A stretch of DNA of 64,000 nt, taken from Bog-473 sp035552395 (GTDB taxonomy: Bacteria > Actinomycetota > Acidimicrobiia > Acidimicrobiales > RAAP-2). The stretch's first letter is position 1. Every line of letters starts with the position of its first letter. The stretch lies in the NCBI GenBank assembly GCA_035552395.1, contig DASZLL010000044.1:14409-78408 (forward strand). Direction: 5' to 3'. Positions 51,715 to 61,041 of this stretch are shown piece by piece. The position numbers and the translations under genes were made by a program. Under the pieces are notes generated by a model. That model did not search any database. It was given only the letters and a program-made list of their open reading frames with translations, and was not told the DNA's origin.

Positions 51715-53090
51715 GTGACTACGACGTCATTGTGCTCGGGGGAGGCGCGCCGGGTGAGCACTGCGCGGCGGCGCTCGCGGCGCGAGGGCAACACGTGGCT
51801 CTGGTTGAGCGTGAGCTCGTGGGCGGCGAATGCTCCTACTGGGCTTGCATTCCGTCGAAGTCTCTTCTCCGTCCTGGCGAGGCCGTACAGGGCGCACGGA
51901 ATGCCGGAGCGCATGCCGAGGTCGATGTCGAGGCGGCGTTGACCTGGCGGGACTTCATGGTGTCCAACTACTCCGACGCCGGCCAGGAGCAATGGCTGGC
52001 GGACCGAGGCATCGATCTCCTACGGGGCTCCGGTCGACTCGCCGGGACCGGCGTCGTCGAGGTCGACGGAGTCCGACACACGGCGGAGCACGTCGTCGTG
52101 GCCACGGGCGCAGCGCCGTTCGTACCACCCGTTCCTGGCCTCCGCGAGCTCGAAGGGATCTGGGGCACCCGAGAGGCCACCAGCATGAAGGAGGTCCCGC
52201 GCCGGCTTCTCGTCCTGGGCGGTGGATCAGCCGGGGTGGAACTGGCCCAAGTCGTGCGGCGCCTCGGCGGCGAGTCGCTCGTCGTTGAGGGCGCTGACCG
52301 CCTGCTCCCCCGGGAACCCCCGCCGCTCGGCGAGGCGCTTGCTGAGGCGTTCCGCATGGACGGGATCGAGCTCGCACTCAACCAGCGCGCCGCAGAGGCA
52401 CGGCGGGCGGGGACCGAGTACGTCTTGGCCTTCGAGGATGGAGAAGAGGTGAGGGGTGACAGGATTCTCGTGGCAACGGGCCGGCGCCCGCGCGTCAACG
52501 ACATCGGCCTCGAGTCGGTGGGCCTCACGCCCGACCCCATGGGGATCAAAGTGGACGACCATCTGCGTGCCGGCGAGCGTCTCTGGGCGATTGGCGACGT
52601 CAACGGAATCTGGCCGTTGACCCACGTCGGCGAATACGAAGGCGACATCGTGGCCGCCAACATCGCAGGCGATCCCCGCCCAGCGAACTATGAGGCCGTG
52701 CCGCGGGTCACCTATACCGACCCGCAGGCGGCGTCGGTCGGGGCATCAGAGGCGCCATACAGCGCCATGGTGCCGCTGTCGGAGGTGCCCAAGATGGCGA
52801 CCTACACGCATGCCTACGCCGAATCCAAGGGTTTCTTGACCCTGCTCAGCGACGGGACACGCCTCACCGGTGCCTACGCGCTCGGACCCGAAGCCGGTGA
52901 GTGGATGCAGCAGGCGACCCTTGCGATCAGGGCACGGGTCCCGCTTGCAGTCCTGATCGACACGATGCAGCCCTTCCCGAGTTTCTCGGGGATCTACGAC
53001 GCAGCCCTGAAGCAACTCAGCATGGCGGTGGCGGACATGCCGCTGCCCGCGAGACCGATGAACGCCCAAGTGTCCAACCTTTCGGGGTAA
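51711..53090 (+). CDS. FAD-dependent pyridine nucleotide-disulfide oxidoreductase (MerA/Lpd-like)
   Basis: 459 residues, GTG start inside a GTGA overlap. FAD site VIVLGGGAPGEH, redox-active pair Cys41 and Cys46 (CSYWAC), NAD(P) site VLGGGSAGVELAQ and second FAD site LWAIGDVNGIWPLTHV are complete. The conserved C-terminal His-Glu pair of glutathione and lipoamide reductases is not seen; PFPSFSGIYDAALKQL takes its place. So the usual dithiol-exchange chemistry may differ. There are no MerA N-terminal or C-terminal mercury cysteines. Substrate unknown. Confidence 0.88.
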   Translation: MSDYDVIVLGGGAPGEHCAAALAARGQHVALVERELVGGECSYWACIPSKSLLRPGEAVQGARNAGAHAEVDVEAALTWRDFMVSNYSDAGQEQWLADRGIDLLRGSGRLAGTGVVEVDGVRHTAEHVVVATGAAPFVPPVPGLRELEGIWGTREATSMKEVPRRLLVLGGGSAGVELAQVVRRLGGESLVVEGADRLLPREPPPLGEALAEAFRMDGIELALNQRAAEARRAGTEYVLAFEDGEEVRGDRILVATGRRPRVNDIGLESVGLTPDPMGIKVDDHLRAGERLWAIGDVNGIWPLTHVGEYEGDIVAANIAGDPRPANYEAVPRVTYTDPQAASVGASEAPYSAMVPLSEVPKMATYTHAYAESKGFLTLLSDGTRLTGAYALGPEAGEWMQQATLAIRARVPLAVLIDTMQPFPSFSGIYDAALKQLSMAVADMPLPARPMNAQVSNLSG

Positions 53091-53121
53091 CGAAAAACGA
53101 TTGGCCCTGCACCTCTCGTGC

Positions 53122-54060
53122 TCACTGGGGCAGCTCCCGCACGACCTCAGCCGGACTCTTGTCGTCGCGGAGCCCCAGAAAGCGCGGCTGCCGCAGCCGG
53201 CCGTCGCTCGTCCATTCGGCAAATCCGACCTGAGCGACGAGTTCGGCTCGTGTCCAGTGCACGCCGCGAGGAACGGGGCGCGCATCGACAAACGTCGGTT
53301 CGCTGGTTTCCAGCTTCCGCAGCCGGACACCGAGATCGTGAAGTAGCGACCTGGTGTAACCGGTACCAACCTTCCCGGCGTAGCGGAGGGAACCGTGCTC
53401 GTAGTAGCCGACCAGCAGCGCACCAAAGTCCGTCCGGCGGCCACTGGGATCGGTGTAACCGCCGATGACGAACTCTTGCTCCCAGACGCACTTCAGCTTC
53501 AACCAGTCCTTCGAGCGTCCAGCCACGTACGGCGCGTCGGCGCGCTTCGCGATGAGACCCTCCCAGCCGGATCGGCAGGCCGCGGCGAACCGCCGCTGAG
53601 CGTCGTCGCTCCAGGCCTCGCTGAGTTGCAATGCCGAGCTGGACCGGATTGCGTTCGTCAGCCGGGCGCGGCGCTCGATCAGTGTCCGCTCGGTAATATC
53701 CTTGCCGTCGACCTCGAGGAGATCGAAGACGCAGTAGACGACTGGGTACTTAGCTACCTGCTCCGGGGACGGCCTGGTCAACCCGAGACGTTGCTGGAGG
53801 CGGGTGAAGGACGTTTGGTCACCGTCGAAGGCCACCACCTCACCGTCGAGGAGGAGACTTCGTGGCAGTTGAGCCGCCAACGCGACGCTGACTTCGGGGT
53901 AGGTCGAAGTGAGATCCTTCCCGGAACGCGACTCCAGTTGCACGTCGCGACCCGTCTTGCGTGCGAGACAGCGCTCACCGTCGAACTTACGTTCCAATAG
54001 CCAGTCGTCGCCGAAATCGCGACGGTCGGTCAACGTCGCCAGCATGAGCAGGACCACCAT
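53122..54060 (-). CDS. Stand-alone ATP-dependent DNA ligase (LigD ligase-domain type)
   Basis: 312 residues. Adenylation Lys25 in ERKFDGER (motif I), SRSGKD (Ia), LLDGEVVAFDG (III), EGLIAKR (IV) and WLKLKC (V) are followed by an OB-fold domain (about 190-305). It seals nicks with ATP and resembles the ligase module of LigD, but the polymerase and nuclease modules of LigD and a Ku gene are absent here. A start five codons in (MLATLTDRRDF) is the more family-like N-terminus. Convergent with the flavin reductase gene. Confidence 0.9.
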   Translation of the reverse strand: MVVLLMLATLTDRRDFGDDWLLERKFDGERCLARKTGRDVQLESRSGKDLTSTYPEVSVALAAQLPRSLLLDGEVVAFDGDQTSFTRLQQRLGLTRPSPEQVAKYPVVYCVFDLLEVDGKDITERTLIERRARLTNAIRSSSALQLSEAWSDDAQRRFAAACRSGWEGLIAKRADAPYVAGRSKDWLKLKCVWEQEFVIGGYTDPSGRRTDFGALLVGYYEHGSLRYAGKVGTGYTRSLLHDLGVRLRKLETSEPTFVDARPVPRGVHWTRAELVAQVGFAEWTSDGRLRQPRFLGLRDDKSPAEVVRELPQ

Positions 54061-54198
54061 GCCAATATCGTTTCACGTAGACGCTGAGGCGGGCACGGAC
54101 ACTTCGTCTGACATCGACGTGATCCTGAGTGCCACCCGGCGCCGACTGAAGAGTTAGACACACCTGACTGCGGTATCCCTCATGACATGGAGGCAACA

Positions 54199-54753
54199 AT
54201 GGGTTCGTCTGATCCGGAGAGCGCACCGTCCGGCCATACCTCCGGAGGTGGGGTCCTGGTTGGGAACGCCGATGCGAGCAAAGGGATGGTCCTCTTCGAG
54301 GATCCACAGTGCCCTTACTGCCGACGGTTTGAGGAGATCAACGGTCCGCTCATCACGGACGCGTTGGACGCGGGCGAACTGGCAGTCGAATATCGCATGC
54401 GCTGCTTCCTGGGTCCAGAGTCAGTCAGAGCCGACAACGCTTTGGCCCTCGCCGCCGAGGCCGGTCGCTTTGACGAGTTGCGCCGGGCTCTTTTTGCAGC
54501 ACAGCCCCCGGAGGGTACTGGTGGCTTCACAACCGAGGACCTCTTGCGTATTGGTGCTGAGGTGGGACTGACCGGCTCGGATTTCGCTTCGGGCGTGCGA
54601 GGGGCGCGCTATGAGAAGTGGGTACTGAGACGAGAGGCCCTCTTCGAATCTGAGGACCCACAGGGAACCCCGGCCGCGTGGCTCGACGGCCGGCCAATCG
54701 ATCCGAAGGTGCTCTTCGATAGGTCGGCCTTCGAGAACCGAATCCGCGGCTAG
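54199..54753 (+). CDS. DsbA-like thioredoxin-fold protein
   Basis: 184 residues from the ATG at 54199, with GGAGG 5 nt upstream. The active site is CPYC (Cys38, Cys41) after the strand MVLFEDPQ; the cis-Pro loop is GTPAAWLDG. It resembles the thioredoxin_4/DsbA group of disulfide oxidoreductases but has no signal peptide or membrane anchor, so it looks cytosolic. It is 14 bp before the DHFR gene. Confidence 0.87.
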   Translation: MGSSDPESAPSGHTSGGGVLVGNADASKGMVLFEDPQCPYCRRFEEINGPLITDALDAGELAVEYRMRCFLGPESVRADNALALAAEAGRFDELRRALFAAQPPEGTGGFTTEDLLRIGAEVGLTGSDFASGVRGARYEKWVLRREALFESEDPQGTPAAWLDGRPIDPKVLFDRSAFENRIRG

Positions 54754-54766
54754 ATCACAGCCCGAC

Positions 54767-55240
54767 ATGATCCGTCTTATTGCAGCCGTGGATTCTCGAC
54801 GTGGCATCGCGACCGACTCGGGGATCCCCTGGAAGCTCCCCGGCGACACGGCCTACTTCCACGACACCACGGCGACCGGCGTCATCGTGATGGGTTGGGC
54901 AACCTACAACGAGTTCGCGGCGCCGCTTCATGAACGGGAGAACTTCGTGCTGACCACTGACACGGAAACACTGCGCAAAGGATTCAGCGCGGTCGGCGGT
55001 CTCGAGCAACTGGTGACTGAGAACCCGGGCCAAGACATATGGGTCATCGGCGGCGCCACGGTGTATGCCGAGACCATCCCTGAGGCCCACGAACTGTTCC
55101 TGACACAGGTCCTCGGTGACTTCGATTGCACCAAGTTCTTCCCGCCCTACCAAACCGAGTTTCGACTGGCGACCAGGAGTGAAGATCGTCAAGAAGGAGG
55201 CATTACCTATCGCTTTGAAACGTGGCTACGGCAGCCGTGA
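54767..55240 (+). CDS. Dihydrofolate reductase-family protein
   Basis: 157 residues. IPWKLPGDTAYF places Asp27 at the catalytic position of E. coli DHFR, with Trp22 and Lys/Leu nearby; VIVMGWATY and WVIGGATVY are the NADPH-binding motifs. The sequence is slightly short and differs from a thymidylate-cycle folA neighbourhood (no thyA beside it), so a second, possibly specialised, DHFR is likely. Confidence 0.88.
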   Translation: MIRLIAAVDSRRGIATDSGIPWKLPGDTAYFHDTTATGVIVMGWATYNEFAAPLHERENFVLTTDTETLRKGFSAVGGLEQLVTENPGQDIWVIGGATVYAETIPEAHELFLTQVLGDFDCTKFFPPYQTEFRLATRSEDRQEGGITYRFETWLRQP

Positions 55241-55271
55241 TCGCACCACCAGCGAGAAGAAAGAGGACATC

Positions 55272-55723
55272 ATGAACCCTGATGGCCAGCAGAGCGCCGC
55301 CCTCGAGGAACACTGCAAGCATCTGAACGCGGAGATTCCGAAGTCGACCACGTCATTTACGGTGCGGACGCGGTTCTCGACTATCCACAATCAGGAGAGC
55401 GATTCCGGAGTCGCGACACAATTTCGGCGCAACGACGCGGCCACCCGCCCAATCGACACTTCACTGTCCTCCGGATCGTCGGCGGCGACGATCTTTGGGT
55501 GAGCGAGTGCATCATCACGTACGACGGGGTGCCCAGCTACTCGGAGAGCATCATGCAGTTCGCAAATGGGTCCGTGGTCCATGAGACGCAGTACTTCGCC
55601 AACCCCTTTGGAGCGCCCGAGTGGCGGATGGAACTCGCAGAGCCGATGCCGAGCCGGGCCGGGCCGGGCCTTCGCAAGAGCCTGACCTGGGCCCGGAAGG
55701 CCGGTTCTCTCCGTACGGATTGA
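55272..55723 (+). pseudogene. NTF2/SnoaL-like protein, frameshifted
   Basis: From the ATG at 55272 the frame reads an N-terminal helix (QQSAALEEHCKHLNAEI). Near 55340 the homologous sequence moves to another frame: EVDHVIYGADAVLDYPQSGE, then RDTISAQRRGHPPNRHFTVL and WVSECIITYDGVPSYSESIM, then QYFANPFGAPEWR, ending at 55723. This is a typical cone-fold SnoaL-like protein. One indel explains the break. The downstream part has a GTG (55499) but lacks a convincing start. Confidence 0.7.
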
Positions 55724-55824
55724 GAACGTCCGGGATGCCCTAAATCATACTTTGGAGCCAAACATCGAGACCGGCTTTGAGGGTCCAGTCGAGATGACTC
55801 GTCCACGATCTCTGCTGTTCATTG

Positions 55825-56418
55825 TTACGACGTCGGCGTCGACTGGGCAGCCTGCTTGTTCCATCCGTGGAAGTTCGAATGATCGCCTGCATCCCAGGCC
55901 TCGCGTAGCCCCGGCTTGCTCAGGTCCCAGTCGGGCCGGATCTCGCTCGTCGCGGCCCGCAGGTCACGCCAGAGGTCGTCGATCGATGGGCGACCCCAGA
56001 ACCAGTAGCCGTTGTAGACACTGTGGATCACTAGTCCCGGCTTCAGGACGAGCGTGTACGGGATCATCGGGTCGTGGTCCGGATCCGTGTACTCCTGGAT
56101 GTCGAGATCTTTCTGCACTGTGCGCCCCGGATCGGAGAAGAACGGCCACACCGCACCAACCGACGCGCGGAACTCCTGACTCGTGTGGTGGTCGTCCGTC
56201 GAGATGGTTGCGATCTGCGTGTAGGCCACCGCGATCTGTGGATACGCCGCCGCTAGCCGGAGATGTTGTTGATGCTCTTTTGGGCAGTAGTGACCCCTGG
56301 CCAACGTGAGAATCAGTGGGTCGTCGCCTTGAACTTCGCTGAGACTCCGAACTGTCTCGCTGTGGTCAGGCAGCCTGTAATCGGGGAACACTCCGCCCGG
56401 AACAATGTCTCCACGCAT
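55825..56418 (-). CDS. Redoxin-domain (peroxiredoxin-like) protein
   Basis: 197 residues from the ATG at 56418 with AAGGAGG 7 nt upstream. A thioredoxin-fold segment ILTLARGHYCPKEHQQHLRL holds the single active-site-like Cys (HYCPK in place of the peroxiredoxin T-x-x-C), followed by IATISTDDHH and IPYTLVLKPGLVIHSVYNG. It is likely a thiol oxidoreductase of AhpC/TSA style, but one Cys and no Thr make peroxidase activity unsure. It is the intact paralogue of the broken gene at 38823-39478. Confidence 0.82.
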   Translation of the reverse strand: MRGDIVPGGVFPDYRLPDHSETVRSLSEVQGDDPLILTLARGHYCPKEHQQHLRLAAAYPQIAVAYTQIATISTDDHHTSQEFRASVGAVWPFFSDPGRTVQKDLDIQEYTDPDHDPMIPYTLVLKPGLVIHSVYNGYWFWGRPSIDDLWRDLRAATSEIRPDWDLSKPGLREAWDAGDHSNFHGWNKQAAQSTPTS

Positions 56419-56621
56419 GCCTAAACCTCCTTGCGTCCGCACCGCACTCGAGTTCACCCAGTTCAGCTTTTGAAAAAAACAGATTCGGCGGCAAGAGACC
56501 AATGGTACGGGATGACGGGCATGCGTTGAGCGGCGCACGCTGCCCCTTTTGCCTGTCGCTTGCGAGGCACGCTCCTGATGGAAGATGTCCCGCTCTGTCA
56601 TGGCTCCATCAGGTACTGGTT

Positions 56622-57035
56622 CTAGCCACCCGGCAGCGTGGTTTGGCCGACCTCGATGAGATGCCCATCGGGGTCGCGCATGTAGCAACGGAATTCGGTT
56701 TGGTGGTGCTTCGGTGGGGTGAGGAACTCGGCACCGCGTGCGCTCCACTCCGCGCAGACGGTCTGGATGTCCGAGACCCGGATGTTCAAGAAGCTGGTCG
56801 TGCGGTGCGGATCAGGTGGCGTCCCGAGCGTCACCGTGGACTTGTCGTCGGTCGGTCAACCACCAACGTTGATGATGATCCAACTGTTGGCGAGTGCCAC
56901 CTAGGACGGTTGACCAGAATGGATGACCCTTCCGCCGAGCACCTCGGTGTAGAACTGACACGACCGCTCCACGTCGTTTGAAACGATGAAATGCGTGATT
57001 GCCATCTCGTATGTTGTGGTGCCGTCTTCGGGCAT
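56622..57035 (-). pseudogene. VOC-family protein with two in-frame stop codons
   Basis: From the ATG at 57035 (GGAGG 5 nt upstream) one frame reads a VOC protein: TYEMAITHFIVSNDVERSCQ and FYTEVLGGRVIHSGQPS, then TAG (56901-56903), LANSWIIINVGG, then TGA (56856-56858) and PTDDKSTVTLGTPPD through RCYMRDPDGHLIEVGQTT. Both stops fall where the family has sense codons (the TGA replaces a Gly in GGGPTDDK). No frameshift is needed, so point-mutation decay is more likely than sequencing error. Confidence 0.8.
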
Positions 57036-57268
57036 GACTACCTCCATTCGCCTCGGTCTGCCGCGTCGTTGGCCGCGCCGGGTCAGCTTTCGATCGAGAG
57101 CGATATCTCCTGACTCACCATGATGGCGGAACGACCGAGCCATCCCATATCGACCTGAGGCGCACGATCTGCCTGTCCGCGTGCAGCTCGATGCCTGCTC
57201 TCGGTCTGGGAAGCCAAGAAATTGGAACGGAGAAGGTTTCGTTGATCGCCCCTGGGTAATTTCGGAGA

Positions 57269-58423
57269 ATGAGCGGTCGAGCGAAGCCTTCCAGGGATGG
57301 GAGCGGCGCTGATCGATCCGCGGATGATCCTCGTGACCGAGAAGGCGTCCCCGCGTCCGCAACCCAGGTGATGCGCAGCGTCGTCGCTCGCGTGACCACC
57401 CCCCTGCTGCCTGACGACTACCTGCACATGGTGAATCCACTGTGGTCGGCCCGCGAGCTGCGCGGGAAGATTATTGAGGTCGTCCCCGAGTCCGGGGACG
57501 CTGCCACCTTGGTCATCAAGCCTGGGTGGGGTTGGAGCTTCAGTTACCAGGCGGGTCAATACGTCGGCATCGGCGTGCGCGTCGACGGCAAGTGGCACTG
57601 GCGCTCCTATTCCATTAGCTCCTCCCCCGATAGCAGCTCAAGACGCCGCGGCGGCCACCTGACGATCACGGTCAAGGCAATGCCAGAGGGGTTCCTTTCC
57701 GAGCACTTGGTTCGCGGTCTGGAACCCGGGACCATCGTGCGGCTCGCGCTGCCCCAGGGTGAATTTGTGCTGCCCGATCCCCCACCAGCGAAGATTCTTT
57801 TTTGGACCGGGGGTAGCGGCATCACGCCTGTGATGTCCATGCTGCGGACGCTGGATCGCCGCGGCACCATGCCGGACGTGGTCCACATCCATTCCTCCCC
57901 CACGATGAACGCCGCTATCTTCCGCGACGAGCGGTTGTCCCTGGCGGCGCGACGCGATGGGCTCCAGATGATCGAGAATTTCGATGACGAGCACGGCATC
58001 CTCACGGCGGACCGCCTTCCCGAAGTGTGTCCCGATTGGAAGACCCGCGAAGCCTGGGTCTGTGGTCCCGCTCCCATGCTGGCCGCAGCGGAACGGCGAT
58101 GGGAGTACGCCAAGCTCACACGACGCCTGCATTTGGAGCGATTCTCGGCCGTACTCACGACATCGGCCGAAGGAGGGCGGGTCACCTTTGCCACTTCAGG
58201 GAAGGCAACGGAGGTCGACGGCGCCACCACGCTGCTTGAAACGGGAGAGGCGGCAGGCATCAAGATGCCATTCGGATGTCGTATGGGCATCTGCCACACA
58301 TGCATCATCCCGCTGAAAAAGGGCATGGTTAAGGACTTACGAAATGGCGCGGAGTACCACGAGAACACCGGCGTGCAGACATGCGTCACGGCCGCCGCCG
58401 GTGATTGCGTACTCGAGATCTAA
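57269..58423 (+). CDS. Flavin/2Fe-2S ferredoxin-reductase-type electron transfer protein
   Basis: 384 residues: an N-terminal FAD domain with WRSYSISSSP, an NAD(P) domain with WTGGSGITPVMSML and a C-terminal plant-type ferredoxin domain with CRMGICHTC (CX4CX2C) and a fourth Cys in GVQTCVTA. It passes electrons from NAD(P)H to the di-iron desaturase that follows 12 bp downstream, as in the mycobacterial Rv3230c-DesA3 pair. The first 30 residues are poorly conserved, so the start may be further in. Confidence 0.92.
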   Translation: MSGRAKPSRDGSGADRSADDPRDREGVPASATQVMRSVVARVTTPLLPDDYLHMVNPLWSARELRGKIIEVVPESGDAATLVIKPGWGWSFSYQAGQYVGIGVRVDGKWHWRSYSISSSPDSSSRRRGGHLTITVKAMPEGFLSEHLVRGLEPGTIVRLALPQGEFVLPDPPPAKILFWTGGSGITPVMSMLRTLDRRGTMPDVVHIHSSPTMNAAIFRDERLSLAARRDGLQMIENFDDEHGILTADRLPEVCPDWKTREAWVCGPAPMLAAAERRWEYAKLTRRLHLERFSAVLTTSAEGGRVTFATSGKATEVDGATTLLETGEAAGIKMPFGCRMGICHTCIIPLKKGMVKDLRNGAEYHENTGVQTCVTAAAGDCVLEI

Positions 58424-58435
58424 GGAGAGATGCAA

Positions 58436-59608
58436 ATGGCTATTTCAGATGTGGCGACGTTCGCTCATCTCAGTGAGATCGACATCGAGGCGCTGAGCCG
58501 AGAGTTCGATGCCATCCGCCAGGACATCGAGGAGTCGCGAGGCGCCGATGATGCGGCCTATATCGGACGGCTCATCTCCGCGCAACGGCGGCTCGCGGTG
58601 GCTGGACGGCTGACGCTGTTCGCCAGCGGGTTTCCCCCGGCCTGGGCCGCCGGGACCGCCATGTTGGCGGCCGGGAAGATCCTCGAAAACATGGAGATCG
58701 GGCACAACGTGTTGCATGGGCAGTGGGACTGGATGAACGATCCGGAAATCCACTCTGGCACCTGGGAGTGGGACAACACCTGTCCGGCGGACCAGTGGAA
58801 GCACTCCCACAACTTTGTACATCACACGTTCACCAACGTGCTGGGTAAGGACAATGACGTCGGCTATGGCATCCTGCGCGTGACGAGCGACCAGAAGTGG
58901 CACCCGGTCAATTTGGGGCAGCCGATCTACAACGCACTGTTGGCGTTGCTGTTCGAGTGGGGCGTTGCTCTGCACGATCTGAATATCGAGGCCATCCGAA
59001 AGCGCGAGAAGGATCCGAATGAGCTGAAGCGTCAGCTCAAGGGGATCTGGCGCAAGGTACGTCGCCAAGTGGGCAAGGACTACATCATCTTCCCCGCCCT
59101 GTCCGGGCCCAATTTCTTGAGCACGCTGTCAGCCAACGTGACGGCCAATCTGGTACGTAACCTCTGGTCATACATGATCATCTTCTGCGGGCATTTCCCA
59201 GATGGCGCTGAGAAGTTTACGGAGGAAGAGCTTGAAGACGAGACCAAATCCGAGTGGTATTTGCGTCAGCTGCTTGGGTCAGCCAACTTCGAGGGGAGCC
59301 GCTTCCTGCACATCATGGCCGGCAGCCTCGGGTATCAGATCGAGCACCACCTCTTCCCTGACCTCCCAAGCAACCGTTACCCCGAGATTGCCGAACGCGT
59401 CAGGGCACTATGCGAAAAGTATGACCTTCCCTATACAACCGGTCCCTTGTACCGCCAGTACGGGCAGGTGCTGCGCACGATCTTCAGGCTGAGCTTCCCG
59501 ACGAAGACGATCAGCCCTCAGCCCGACGCACCGAAGCCCAGAAGGGCGACACCAGAGGAACTGCGTCGCCACACTGGACCCCTTGCTCCGCAGGCCGCCG
59601 TCGCTTGA
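58436..59608 (+). CDS. Membrane acyl-CoA/fatty-acid desaturase (DesA3-like)
   Basis: 390 residues from the second ATG (58436), which has GGAG about 8 nt upstream; the first ATG (58430) is too close to it. The three histidine boxes of the di-iron desaturases are present: HNVLH (90-94), HSHNFVHH (123-130) and QIEHH near 305. Helices flank box 1 and box 2. It should introduce a cis double bond (delta-9 in relatives) using electrons from the reductase encoded just upstream. Confidence 0.92.
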   Translation: MAISDVATFAHLSEIDIEALSREFDAIRQDIEESRGADDAAYIGRLISAQRRLAVAGRLTLFASGFPPAWAAGTAMLAAGKILENMEIGHNVLHGQWDWMNDPEIHSGTWEWDNTCPADQWKHSHNFVHHTFTNVLGKDNDVGYGILRVTSDQKWHPVNLGQPIYNALLALLFEWGVALHDLNIEAIRKREKDPNELKRQLKGIWRKVRRQVGKDYIIFPALSGPNFLSTLSANVTANLVRNLWSYMIIFCGHFPDGAEKFTEEELEDETKSEWYLRQLLGSANFEGSRFLHIMAGSLGYQIEHHLFPDLPSNRYPEIAERVRALCEKYDLPYTTGPLYRQYGQVLRTIFRLSFPTKTISPQPDAPKPRRATPEELRRHTGPLAPQAAVA

Positions 59609-59668
59609 GCAACGAGACGGCTCCAGGGCCATTGGAAGCCGAATCTATTGGCGTTCCGGGCGGAGTGG

Positions 59669-60868
59669 TCAACGGTTGAACCGCGTGGCCTCATCTGAGC
59701 CCGAGGTGGCATTTCCCTCCCCATAGGAATGCGCGCCAGTGCCAGCCAGACTGCCGCCATCGACGATCAGGTATTCCTCACGGATGGGGCGTCCCTCGAG
59801 GAAACACTCGAGTATCTCCCGAGTCCCAGCGGCGTAACGCGCCTGCGCCGAGAGCGAGCTCCCTGAGATGTGTGGCGTCATGCCGTGGTTCGGCATCGTG
59901 CGCCAGGGATGGTCCTGCGGCGCCGGCTGAGGGAACCAGACGTCGCCCGCGTAACCTGCGAGCTGGCCACTCTCGAGAGCCCGCACAACCGCGTCACGGT
60001 TGGCGATCTTCCCGCGTGCCGTGTTCACGAGGTAGGACCCCCGTTTCATGGTCCCAATCAGCTCGTCGCCGAAGAGTCCCTCGGTGTCGGGATACAGCGG
60101 CGCGTTGATGGTCACAACATCGCAGTGAGGGACCATCGCCGCGGCGCTCTCGTGGAAGGTCAGTCCGAGATCGCGCTCCACCTCTTCGGGCAGCCTGTGC
60201 CGATCGGTGTAGTGCAAGACGACCTCAAAGGGCTTTAGTCGGCGCAGTACGGCCAGGCCGATGCGGCCGGCCGCCACCGTACCAACCGCCATGCCCTCGA
60301 GGTCGTAGGAGCGCTCGACGCAGTCGGCAATGTTCCAGCCGCCCCGTACGACCCATCCATAGGCGGGAATGTAATTGCGCACGAGGGCGAGGATCATCAT
60401 CACCACGTGTTCTGAGACACTGATGCTGTTCGAGTAGGTGACCTCGGCCACCGTGATGCCGGCAGCAGCAGCGGCCCGTAGGTCCACGTGATCGGAACCG
60501 ATGCCGGCGGTGATGGCTAACTTCAGTTTCGGCGCCTTAGCAATCCGTTCGGCTGTCAGGTACGCCGGCCAAAACGGTTGTGAGATGACCACGTCGGTGT
60601 CCACGAGTGCGCGCTCGAACTCGGAATCGGACCCGTCCTTGTCAGCGGTCACAACGAGCGTGTGCCCGGCTCCTTCGAGGAACGTGCGCAGGCCCAGTTC
60701 ACCCGAGACACTGCCCAACAATTGGCCAGGTACGAAGTCGACGGTGCTCGGGGTCGGCGCGCTCTGGCCGCCGGGGTATGCGGCGATGGTCGGGATGTCG
60801 TCTCGGGCGTAGGAGGTTGGGTAACCCTCGATCGGGTCGTCATAGAGCACGCATAGGACCTTGGCCAT
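59669..60868 (-). CDS. fdh: NAD-dependent formate dehydrogenase
   Basis: 399 residues from the ATG at 60868 with GGAGG 6 nt upstream. It is very close to the Pseudomonas sp. 101 enzyme throughout: TAGIGSDHVDL, TVAEVTYSNSIS with the catalytic Asn, GTVAAGRIGLA, the NAD-selecting Asp in HYTDRHR, NTARGKIANRD, WFPQPAPQDHPWRTMP and the catalytic His in TPHISGSS. It oxidises formate to CO2 with NAD. The residue before the catalytic Asn is Ser (Cys145 in the Pseudomonas enzyme) and the residue at Cys255 is Ala (TINAPLYP); both are known oxidation-sensitive positions there. Confidence 0.95.
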   Translation of the reverse strand: MAKVLCVLYDDPIEGYPTSYARDDIPTIAAYPGGQSAPTPSTVDFVPGQLLGSVSGELGLRTFLEGAGHTLVVTADKDGSDSEFERALVDTDVVISQPFWPAYLTAERIAKAPKLKLAITAGIGSDHVDLRAAAAAGITVAEVTYSNSISVSEHVVMMILALVRNYIPAYGWVVRGGWNIADCVERSYDLEGMAVGTVAAGRIGLAVLRRLKPFEVVLHYTDRHRLPEEVERDLGLTFHESAAAMVPHCDVVTINAPLYPDTEGLFGDELIGTMKRGSYLVNTARGKIANRDAVVRALESGQLAGYAGDVWFPQPAPQDHPWRTMPNHGMTPHISGSSLSAQARYAAGTREILECFLEGRPIREEYLIVDGGSLAGTGAHSYGEGNATSGSDEATRFNR

Positions 60869-61041
60869 CAAGCACCTCCGTAGTCGTTCGGCGTTACCAA
60901 GTTTCCTCCTGCCCCTTGAGTCGAGAATTATTCTCCGCGCCCAGCAGCTTCGGGATCAAGGAGCCGATTAAGCGATTCGAACTGGTGCGTCAGAAGCTGA
61001 CAAAAAGGTGGACCTCGCCGGCCGGACAGCTAATGGGGTGT

